A stretch of 64,000 nucleotides of DNA. Source: Yponomeuta sedellus. Taxonomy: Eukaryota; Arthropoda; Insecta; Lepidoptera; Yponomeutidae. The stretch covers positions 3,979,816 to 4,043,815 of the forward strand of contig OW203729.1 of assembly GCA_934045075.1 (NCBI GenBank). The letters run 5' to 3'. Numbering within the stretch: position 1 is the first letter of the stretch; every line of letters starts with the position of its first letter. The notes under the pieces are model-generated. The model saw only the letters and a list, made by a program, of their open reading frames with translations. It ran no database searches and had not been told where the DNA came from. Made by a program: the position numbers and the translations under genes. Positions 1-12,200 of this stretch are shown in pieces.

Positions 1-84
1 CTTACACAACGTGGCCCAGGCACAGATTAGATAATAGTGCCCAGGTCCGCTTAAAGATCGCCCTGCCACACCTATGTGTTCCAG

Positions 85-245
85 GCACCACCCACGTTCT
101 TCGTCTATCGTGGTCGCCCGACGGCCAGTATGTGGTGTCGGCGCACGCCATGAATGGGGGTGGCCCCACCGCGCAGGTGGTAGAGCGCGACGGCTGGCGC
201 TGCGACAAGGACTTCGTGGGGCATCGCAAGGCGGTCACTTGTGCG
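85..245 (+). CDS. Hira: Hira exon (WD40 blade)
   Basis: The acceptor is TATGTGTTCCAG and the donor GTGAGT at 246. It enters with two bases completing a glycine and ends in phase 0. It encodes THVLRLSWSPDGQYVVSAHA and continues to DFVGHRKAVTCA, a very close match to human HIRA. Confidence 0.95.
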
Positions 246-3200
246 GTGAGTTTAGAGTACTAATAGTAAGAATACTATTACAGGCTAGGGCTCTCGATTT
301 GGAGGTAAAACTCCAATGACAACTTCTTAGGATTTATTCACGCAGGGTCTGGTCTGCACGACACGAAGTCCACACGTAGATTCTAATCGCAGGTCCAATC
401 GAAGTCGATGGTTCTTAAGGAGAGAAAAATTTAAAGAATCGATGGTAGGCGGTACGAAGTTCGCTGGGTCAGCTTCATATTTCGTTAGTACATTTTAAAC
501 ATAAGTTACTAGCATCTATACCTAGGACAATGAACATACATAACATAACATTTACATACACGCACATACATTGCTTCTGGCCCCACACTAGGATACCCTG
601 TGTCGTAAGAACCAAAAACAACGATATCACAAACATGTCAACATCCAACACCTGGATTTTTTCTCCCCAGCCCGGGTTCGAACTTGGGACCTCTTGCCTG
701 GTAGGCAGATGCGCTACCACTGCGCCACAGAGGCCCTCAATGCATACATACTTATTTATTTATATACATCGAGGCCTGTTGCGTGCCACTTGAAGCCTAC
801 AGCAGTGGTTTATTATTTCCCCGCAGCGCTTCAACAGCAACATTTTCGTGAAGGACGGCAAAAAGTGCTGCTGCGCGGCAGTGGGCTCCCGCGACCGCGC
901 CCTCTCCATCTGGCTGACGTCTCTCAAGCGCCCTCTGGTGGTCGTGAATGAGCTGTTTGCTGACAGCGTGCTGGATATCTCCTGGAGTTGTGATGGTAAT
1001 GTGTTCTCTTCTCACCTCACTTAATTCTTCGATTAAGGTATAAAAAGGCGCGGTCACGCCTCTCAAACGCCCTCTGGCGGTCGTGCTTGAGTTGTTTTCT
1101 GACAGCGTCCTGGATATCTCCTGGAGCTGTGATGGTAATGTGACCACTTCTCACCTAACTTTATTCTTCGGTCGTGGTATAAAAAGGTGCGTTCACGCCT
1201 CTTGAGCGCCCTCTGGGGGTCGTGCTTGAGTTGTTTTCTGACAGAGTGCTGGATATCGCCTGGATGAAGTTGTGATGGTAATGTTTTCCCTTCTAACCTA
1301 ACTTTAACCTTCAGTCAGAAGATAAAATGATGGGGTCACGTCTCTCAAGCGCCCTCTGGTGGTCGTGCACGGGTAGTTTGCTGACAGCGTGCAGGATATC
1401 TTCTGTGATGGTAATGTGTTCTCTACTGACATTACATTAACCTTCCGTCGGCATATAGAATAGGGGGTCACGCGACACTGCCCTCTCCAATCTCAACTCA
1501 AATCTCAACTATAGCTTTTTCGCATTTTGCATTTTTGACATACCAATGTCACAAAAATATTTGACATAGACAATTAATGAATCTGTGAATGCATTTATCA
1601 GCGTTTTTGAAAAAGTTGAAATTCTAGTTTAAGGCCGATATTAGGGTTGTTCCACTAATCCCCATTGAAAATCCCCATTGATGGGGATTTCTGAACTTTT
1701 TGTCCGTAAATCCCCATTGGCGTATCTTAGTATTGGCAATGGGGATTTGTGGACAAAAAGTTCATAAATCCCCATTGGGGTATAAAACGAAATATAAAGG
1801 ACACATTAATTATGAATCACAAAGTACTTATTTTGTAATACCAATACCTACATTATACAAACACAGTTTTTCAACAATTTATAAAATCAGAGTTGTAATC
1901 ATGAAATGAAAAGGTTTTATTCAAAGTAGCACAGAAACTGCGGCTTAATGAACGTACAATTCAGACTAGGTATCCATTTCAAAATCTAGATCATTTAGGA
2001 GAAAAAATGGACAAAAAAACTCCTAACTTAGTATTTTCAAAAAGTCCTTAATTAACATAGTTTCCATAATTATTATAAACATAGAAGTGATACATTGTAC
2101 TGGCTTTAATTCCAGACCTTATTGTCATCTAAATAATCCTTTATGTTAGTAGCCCTTTTGGCACAAAGTGTGCTTAACATATTTTTTGAATCAGACATCC
2201 TTACCTAAATTGAACATGAGTTTTACATTTACTAAGTAAATCACAGATTCTATGTAACTAGGTATTACATTATTATGGGCATTACCTCCCAATGATGGCA
2301 CAACCTTGCGCTATGGCGCTCATTAGGGGAGGGATATGTCCAGCAGTTGACTAATATAGCCTGAAGAGGAAGAGGAGGTATTACATAAAAATCACATTTT
2401 CATTGTCATTGATAAAATCACATGTTTCTTATTAACTAAACTAAATCAGTTTTTTTTACTATCTTTATTTAAAAAACCTATTTAGAGGCTAAAAATTTCA
2501 CCCATGCCGGGATTCGAACCCGCAACCTCTGGCTATCCGTGCCATCGCTCTACCAATTGAGCCAATGGGTGAGTCGCCCATAATAGTACATTATGACACT
2601 AGTGAGCTAAGTTGGTCATTACAGACGAGGTGGGTTTACTGCTCGAGCCGAAGGCGAGAGCAGTTATGGAACCGAGTCTGTAATGACCAATGCTCACGAG
2701 TGTCATACGACGTTTTTCAACACACTTGTGAGGAAAATAAAAAACAAGCACAGGTAAATAAAAATAAAAAGTACGCTAAAAATACTGACTCAGAAAAAGA
2801 GTTCGCGTTCTTTTCCGTTTTCCATGTTAGGAAATTTTCATACGCTGCGACATATTTTTCCTTAGATTTCTCGGGTATCAAACTTTCATTGGCATTTTGC
2901 GCCTCATTAAGTATGTCTTGCGGAGTTAAAACCATATCCTCTTCAGTATCAGTACTCGAACTCGACATTTTCACAATAAACAATGAAAAGTTTTATTTCT
3001 TGAGAACTGAGATTGAAAATGGCGCGCGCTTACTTTTTTAATTTGCGCGCTGTCAAATGTAGGCAAATGTAACAACATCCATACATCCTATAAATCGATA
3101 TTTCTGAATTACAAGTTGGCTTTTAGATATGTCTATCTTTTTCTTATTTTGATTGCAATTTGATGAAAATAAATGTTTAGTTATCGTATTTTGATACTAA

Positions 3201-6200
3201 CGTGCATAAAATATAAATTAAATTATTATTTTTAGATATGAAAACTCTTTGCTGTCATTATTTGTCTGTAGTTGATAAAATTAAAACTATATTCATTACA
3301 GCACTTGTGCTGTAATATTATTACGCACGCGTGTATAATGGACAGCATTATGGTTCTTAAACCGGTGTTATAAGAGTCACTTTACGAGCAAGTGTGTTGA
3401 AAATAGGTTTTTTAAATTTGTCCTTAGCACGGGTTAGTGCATTAAAAATAAAAATAGTATAATCATGTGGGTACAGTGATATCGTTCCGATGTAAAACCT
3501 AACTGCAAAAGTAGGTAGTCGGGGCTGTAAGTGATGCAATTTGCTTAAGCTAGATGTCGCTGCCTGTACGTAATACAGAGAATAGTGTAAAGAGGTTCGA
3601 AATTTCACTGATGCCGGTGAGTCGCCCATTGGCTCAATTGGTAGAGCGCTGGCACGGATAGCCAGAGGTTGCGGGTTCGAATCCCGGCATGGGTGAAATT
3701 TTTAGCCTCTAAATAGGTTTTTAAATAGGATCATACTTCTATGATCATAGATAATATGAATCATATGTTGACATTACACTGTCATAGATTTTTCATATAC
3801 ATATGAGTCCTACATTTGTGATCATATTTCTATGATAGTGTAATATTGGCTTAAGTTTTACGGTATTTTAAAATAGTATCTGAGTGGGGTATCACATATA
3901 TTTTTTAAATGTTATTCTAGAACCTAGAACTCGTGCATTGAAGTTTTTTTAATGCCAGACTGCTTCATAATCATACATATTTTTTTTCCACATTTAATTC
4001 CTCAGTTAGCACAAGAACTTTAGGTCAAGTAACATAGTTTTTTAAAATTCTCAAATTGACACCACAGACTACAATTATTGAATACTTCTCATTCCGTTTC
4101 AGGCTTGAACCTGCTGGCTTGCAGTTCGGATGGCTCGGTGGCATGTATACAGTTCACGAACAAGGAAATTGGGACACCACTTACTTTAGAAGAAAAGGTT
4201 AGCAACGCTAGCAATTTTAGTGATACACTTTTTACATACTTATATATTTTTTTATCTCTTATGACAAGTTACTATGAGTTACTAGATCGATAATTATATT
4301 CAATCCATCAGTCAGCCTTAGACCATTGCTTGGGTATACCATTTTTACATTTTTCTTGTACAACACTTTTTACATAATAATTATTATTATAAGTTACTAA
4401 AGCGACATGCAACTATCCAATCAGATATGAACCATTGCTGGGGCATACAATTATAAAAAAAATCTTGCACAACACTTTTTACGAGTTACTAGAGCAATAA
4501 GTTACTACTACTCATCAGCTAAAGCATCCTTGGCGAGACCCAAAGCTTCGTGTACCCAAATCTAAATGGTCACGTGCCCACCGTTTGCCGCAACGATTTG
4601 GCCCTCATTTGACCGTTTGAATGATCTTTATTGAAATAATGTACACTAAACTCAGTATATTTGTTCAACAGTGAGTACCAGAGAGAAATTCATTGAAAGA
4701 AGACATCACTTTTCAATTTATAAAGATCTCGTCATGCTATAACATTCACTAAGGCCCATCTCTAGCCGCAACCAAAAGACTACACTTTTCTATCCTCAGC
4801 GAGACTGACCAGTGAGCCGCACGGACTCCAATAGTTGTAGATAGATATGTAGAGAACACTTTATTGTACATAAAGATGGAAATTACACAGATATTTCTTA
4901 ACGTAGGAGTACAGACGGCCGCTTTATCACTAAATGTGATCTCTTCTAGACAACCTTTGGATTGGAGAAGAAAGTAGAATTAGATCATTAATACGCAATG
5001 AGTGTTCATTGGACACTAATCATCCCTTTCTTGCAACTGTCTCGTCATAATAATGTCCCATTTGAAAAAAAACTGAGCGTTTAATTTCTGTACTTGCACT
5101 TCGGTGCATAGAATATTGACGTCTATTCCCCACGCCTTATGCTTCAGAATGCGTTCTACGAGAAGATCTATGGCAAATGCCTATCAAGCGAGTCGCCGGC
5201 GCTCGCCGGCTCCAGTTTGCTGCTCGAGTGTCCCGAGATACTGTTGGCGCGAGAGAAGAGCGGCAAACAAGTCACGCCCGTCAAGGTATGGAAACCTTCA
5301 AAACTTTCCATGGTTGTTATAACATATTTTAAACTTTCGCGACTTGAACACATAGTTAGAACGTCGACAAACGTCGAGGTAAAATAGCAATAAATTACTA
5401 CGAGATTAAGCCCCGAAAATATTCTATCTTTCCATGTTTAACCATACCGCGCATTTTTTTATATCTTTTCTTATGGAGGTTAAAATATTGCACACAGTGC
5501 TTCTTAATTCAGAAGAAGGGCTGTTTATTCTTTTCATTTGGTTACCACTAATAATAAATCGCTAAAGAACCACTCGTAGCCCGGCTGCCCGTTGATCTTA
5601 AACGATCTCGAAGGTTGAGCAATTTAGGGCGTTCAGTACATGGATGGGTGACCGTCTGCGGCTAACGCTAGTGGCATTTTCCCGAGCGGTTTCGTGCTTC
5701 GCTAGGCACTTTAAGCAGTTGGTGCCGACTGCCGTCGATATATGGCAGTCGTTAAGCCAAGTCAGAGGCCTTGGGGCGGCTTGAAAACTTCTGACAGTAA
5801 GACCAGCCACTAGTCTTATAACCCTCCACCAATCTGCACTTGTCCCACGTGGTGGAGTATGGCTTATACCTTCCTTCGGGAAGAGACCCGTGCCCCTCGG
5901 TGGGGACATAATGGGTTGATGATGAATAGATACTCTTTGGGATCTTAGAAAAAAAGGCGCTAGGTGGCACTGACGGCAGGACTAGTTTACCGATTCGAAG
6001 TCGCTACGCGTGCTATGGAACGAGCTATGCTTGGAGTCTGATAGATCACATCAGAAATGAAACAATCCGTCAAAGAACTAGGGTGACTGACGGAGCCTAT
6101 AGGATAGCAAGCTGAAGTGGCGGTGGGTTGGTCCCTATAGACCATTCGAACATAAAGTGACCAGTTTCAGGGCAATTTCTCAGTCCTATACCAGCCCGCC

Positions 6201-9200
6201 TGGGATCTGACACTGCTAACAAAGCTAGCACTGTTCATTGTTTTTTTTTACAAGCAGACTTTAGACCAGTAAAACATGAAGTAACCAGTTGTAATGCAAT
6301 GTCTCTATCCTCTCCCAGGCGGCCGCAAAGACGACACTAATTGTGGTTTTCTAAAAAGCAGAACCATTAGTACGTAAATGTTTTTGCTTTTTCAAGCAGC
6401 TAACCATAGCAGAGGTTCATTTTAGTAATAGTAATAATAATAACTTCCACACAACAGAATCACTTAACCTCTCAAAGTAGGATACCGTGTACTGTGGAAA
6501 ACCAGGCAAAGACTTTACAAACATGAAAACACACCTCTGTCTTGGTACCCAAGCGCCTTAACGGCTAGACCAAGGAGGCAGTCAATTAACAAATAAATCT
6601 TATTTCAAGTGAATGTATGTATTGTTCTCATGAGAATAAACGTCTTAATTAAACTATAAACCATTATCTATCCTCTCCCAGGCGGCCGCGAAGCCGACAA
6701 GCCTTACGCCGCCGTCGGCCGGCGCCGGCGGCGGTCTGCAGCCGGCGGCGGCTTCCCCTCTGACGCCGACGCGGCCCATGGACCGCCAGATCGAGACGCG
6801 CACTTCGGACGGGAAGCGGCGCATCACGCCTGTCTTCATACCGCTAGCGCACGCTCTCGACCCCAAGTGAGACACATTTTGGATAGACCTATTCGCTCTT
6901 AAAGATGAACGCGCATGAGAGAGGAGCCCTCAAGGAGCAATTTCCGTGTAAAAGTAGTTTGGTTTTTATTTTACTAAATACACGCTGGGTTGCAATAAAA
7001 CTTTGCCAATGTGTTTAGAGGGCACAAATTGAGGTTTGATTGTGCTTTGGGAGGCTCTTAAGAGTCTCCCTGAAGGAGCCAAAGAATGCGCGTCAATGAA
7101 CAATTCCCGTGCAAACGAGTTTGGTTTTTTTAAATACAAGCGATAAATATTAACAACAAAATTATATTTTGTATTTGTTGTTTTTCCAGTGTACGGTTAG
7201 ATTCTATCATAAGGGAGTAAAATAATATTTTTACTAAAAATATATTTTGCGCCCGAGTAGAGAAAATAAAAGGCGCCTCATTTTTCAAAACAATGTGTGA
7301 AAATTAACGAAAACGCGGGCTGTAGTTCGCGCGTTTTTAATTTAATTTCTTTTTTTATTCAGCCGGCGGCGCGACCATGTGCCGTCGTACCAGCCAGTCT
7401 TTATTCAAACAATATTTTGCGTTCTATTTCTTTGGTACTAACCACCAAGATGTTCCAAATTCAAAAAGTGCGCGGAAGAGATATTTGCGGCATCAAAAGA
7501 GGATTAAACACTCATTACTGCCCGCTAAACGTTTCTATAGAAAACACCCACCATTTCGACTAGATGGGATGATAAGAATATTCGTATGCTATTTTATCGT
7601 CTAATACTGGCCGTCTCTTTCCCAGCGAATCCCTCGGCTCGGCGCCGGCCGGCTCCGAAGCCTGCTTCAGCACTTCGTCCCAGAGCAAGTCGCGCATCCG
7701 CGTGGAGCGGCGGGACGATATCGTCATACACCCCAACGTCTCCAACCACGCCACCGCCAGACCCAGCGCCGTCGACGAGAAGTGAGTACACTTATGTGGC
7801 TAGCATGTCAACTGTGCTGTGTGGTGTCGGCCTAGAGAAAAGCACCAACCCAATTCTTCCCGCGGGTGTCGTAACAGGCGACTAAGGGACACAAACCAGG
7901 GGGTGGGCAGCAGCGCCCCCTGCAGTACAATTCCACCGAACTGCGATCCCCAACCCGCATGCCCAGCGTGGGGATTATGGGCATTACCCCCTATGAATAG
8001 CACAACGTGGCGCTCATTAGGAGAGGGCTATGTCCAGCAGTGGGCTGGTATAGCCTGACGACGACGACGACATGTCAACTCTGCGCGCGCACTACAAACT
8101 CCAGCATTCCTGCATCGCGCAATCAAAGTGTTTCAATGACATACCATAAATACGACGTCCGACTAACAATAGTTGGACCGGCCGTCCCCAGGCATACGAT
8201 CTGCCTGGCGGGAAATTTCCCTTTATAGTGGAAGAGCACGATCACCCGCTCTTCCCTATACTTACATTTAAATACTGGCACATACTTTGCTTCTGGCCCC
8301 ACACTAGGATACCCTGTGTCGTGGGACCCAGAAACAACGACATCACAAACATGTAAATATCCAAGACCTGGGGTTTTTTTTGCCCCGGCTTGTACAAAGT
8401 GTGTCCCTAGAGGCAGTTGTTATATCTCATATCTTTTCACACCGGGACACAGTATTTCTGTATGGAGGCTTGTAATCCAGCAGTAGCCCAGTACGGATGG
8501 ATTGACTGTGTGAATTGTAAATTACTTGCCTATTGTTTTTTTCTTTCATGTATTTTGTTTCTTTACTCTGTGGCTATTTAAATAAATTCACTTTTTTTAT
8601 GTACCTACCCTACAGACGCTCCTCTGCAGGGTACAAGCCTTCCTTCAGAGAGATATTATAACCTTGATTATCACGCGTGTCCACCGCTGATTGGCAATTT
8701 TAAGCGCCTACTAAATTAAAATATCAAACTAGACAGGTCGAGCAAATTATATTAATTTATAATTTCATTGTTATAAATAGTCAATATTATTGTCGGTCTG
8801 AAATTCAATTGTGTTGTCTGAAATTCAACTGTGTTACAATCGCTCGGGCGAGATTTAAAATTAAACGAACTTATTAAAATTAAACTTATTTATAAAAACA
8901 CATAAAGAGGTTCGAAATTTCACTGATGCCGTGAGTCGCCCATTGGCTCAATTGGTAGAGCGCTGGTACGGATAGCCAGAGGTTGCGGGTTCGAATCCCG
9001 GCATGGGTGAAATTTTTAGCCTCTAAATAGGTTTATAAAAACACAATTAAAATACTCCTAAAACTCCGGACGACTCAGTGTGGGAAGCCCCCTGACGACC
9101 TGGTTCCGGTGGTGGGGAGTCGCTGAAAGCGGACGGCAGAAGCCCGGGATGACTGGAAAATCGTGAGGAAAGCCTAGAACGTAGGCCTCCCTCTCGGTTC

Positions 9201-12200
9201 CCTCATTAGGCGTGAAATTGCTGCAAAAAATTGCGATTTGACGCCAAGTCGCTGATGATGGCGATGATTCCAAAAACTCAGCCAAAAATGGTCTGTGGTG
9301 AATAATTTACAATTAAATAGTATTTTCTAAGATTAACACGAGCACTAGACATAATAAAAACTGTTTTTACACTGATTTTACTTACACTTTTCACAATTTT
9401 CCGACGTTTTGGTACTTTTTTAAGCGCCGTGGTCTCGGAAGATCGAGAGTCTTATTTAACTTAAATTAATTTTCCTTGTAATTTAATTTACAATTAAATT
9501 ACATACATAACCTCAAGCCCCGAGTTCTCCCAGACGGGTAGGCAGAGATCAGGGACGGCCACTTGCCACGATCCTGACAGATCACCTTCGCTTCATCAAC
9601 GTTCATAAGTCGTTGCATGCACGCACGCCGGTTCCCCTATTCATCCCTATTTGGTCGATGTATGTCCGTCTGGGACGTCCCTTGCCAGCCCTTTCACTCA
9701 CATTCGCAATTACAGTTAAATTACAAAAGACGTATTAATATTTAGTACTGTAACGTCCCTCCCCCCCCCCCCGCAGCGGGCCGGACCCGCGGCTGCGCAA
9801 GCGCGCGGCGCCCGCGCTGCCCGGCCCGCCGGCCTCGGCCCCCGCCAAGCGCGCGCCCGCGCCCCCCGCGCCGCCCGCCGCCGCGCCGCTCCCCGCGCCC
9901 GCGCTCGGCGTGGCCGGGCCCGTCGTCCGCGCCGCCGGCGCCTACAGGCTGCAGGTTGGTTTCGAGCGGTTTGAGCGAACGCTTCTTCTTCTTCAGGCTA
10001 CATTAGTCCACTGCTGGACATCATCATCGACGAGATATTTATTATTGTTATTAAAATCTTTATTGCATCAAAAATTTTCGCACATAGGCGAGCTTAATGC
10101 TACTTAGCATTATCTACCAGCTAACCTAAGTTTTGGAGACAAGATTAGCAGGTAGTGCAATATTAAACAGTATAAAATTTACTAATTATATCTATTTTAT
10201 GTATTAACTTAAAAAAACAATGGTAGGGGAATATTATAGGTATAACATAACAACAAATAAATATGAAATACAATACATACATAAACATTATCTACATACA
10301 AATATATATATTTACATGCTCGCTCTCAAAATTCATGGCTGAGGTGACATTGTTACTTAGTAGATAGAAAATATTTGAGGCATGATCTACCAAATGAAAT
10401 TGAAATTAATTTAAATAATTTGTACTGTGTTATTGGGCAACAGGATTTTAATTTGTTTTAATGTGGAATTATTTTTTATGAATCGATGTGTATTTTTAAT
10501 ATTTGATGAAATTTTATGAATTGATTATGTACCTGAATAATTTGATTAATTTTGCATTGTTTGTTTATGTTACTGTCGATATTCTTCTTTTTCGTGGTGT
10601 TATTTTTATTTAACCTGCTGTATTAGGTGGAAAACCTGTAAGGGCGGAGTTTATAATGAAATAAATAAATAAAAAAAAAACCATTATGTCCCCAACGAGG
10701 GGCAAGGGTCTCTTCCCTAAGGAAGGTATAGGCCTCCACCAAGTCTGGGTTGCAAGGCAGTGGCGGGTCTTACTGTCAGAAGTTATCAAGCCGCCCGTGA
10801 GGCCTCCGACATGGCTTAACGACTGCCATCACCGGCACCGACTGCTTCACGTGCCTTGCGAAGCTGCTGCTGGATGTAGCCCTCCCCTAATGAGCGCAAG
10901 GTTGTGCCATCATTGGGGGGGGGGGGGGGGGGGTAATGCCCATAATCCCCACGCTGGGCATGCGGGTTGAGGATCGCAGTTTGTTGGAATTGCACCGCAG
11001 GGGACGCGACGTTTGCGTCGTCGATCGCTACTCTATCTTGTTAGTCTGTGGGTTAATCAACTCTGTAATTTACATAGAATTGTCATTGTGAGCCATGCAT
11101 TTTAATTCTGTGATAGTTTGCTCAGCCTGCCTATTACGTAACTGTCCACTGTATAATTTTAGAGTATTTTTAAATCTTTTTAGGATGGATTTTGCTGTGA
11201 CGTCATTATGGTTTCGACTATTCCTGACCGTTTTCGATAAAATTGCCACAGGTCAAATTTTGTAATTCATATGTAATTCTGGGGTTCCAGGTGGTGAACA
11301 ACGCGTGCAGCACGCCCTACGGAACCCTCTCGCGGCTCCAACTGATGCCAAACAACTCGCCCTCCAACGACCCTGTCTGGGAAACATATCTAGGTACGAG
11401 TGTAATGTGTGTCGTTATGAAAATGCCGAACATTTTTTTAACAAAGCGGGGTAATTAACATACATTAGAGAATTGAAGCTTTGGTCACATATGCTAGAGA
11501 ACCGATAACCGCCCTCGCCGACCGACGTAAACGCAACGTAGGACGTCCACCAGCTCATTGGACTTACGATCTGTTGCTGGCAGCGGCTGGATGAGCATAG
11601 CCGAAGACAGAAGGAAGTGGAAGAGGCTTACGTCCATTAGTGGAGGTATACGAGCTGCCTGATCCATGGACGGACTGATGGACTGACTGAACGGCTGAGT
11701 GAATGGCTGGCTGGCTTGCTGGCTGATTGATAGATTACAGTCTGATAGCTTTTAATATACTTCGGCTACTGTCGGATAGAATCGGATATATTCGTGTAAT
11801 AGAAATATCGGAACTAATATGACACATAACTTTTTAAAATACTGAAGAAAAGTTTTATACAGAGCAGGAAGTAGTATTACACTCGTGTGCTTTCGGCGGA
11901 AACCGAAGCCTACTCTAGAGCCCGAGGTATATTCTAAAAGCTAACAGACTGTACTTTTGCAACACGTTTTGGCACACTTGCAGGCTCGGGCGTGAATTGC
12001 ATCGCGTGCGACGCGCGAACCATCAGTGTGGCGTGCGAGGACGGCTCGCTGCACGTGTGGCGGATCGCGGGGAACAGCGCGGCTCGGCTACTGCCGCCCA
12101 TCGGTGAGCACATACAGTCTATTTATTCTTACTTGTCCAATTTAGTAAACAAGATTCTAACCTTAAAATTGAGATTAAATGCCTAAACTAGACATTTTCT

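Noticed and set aside
3625..3695. S2 and S3 heads as real tRNA genes
   Set aside because: They have A and B boxes but occur in many diverged copies with constant flanking bodies; S2 lacks U33 and S3 acceptor arms do not pair well. They are SINE heads.
5598..5909. Frames such as MSPPRGTGLFPKEG that recur in several places
   Set aside because: They all lie in R1 copies and read the same repeat. No conserved full-length protein results.
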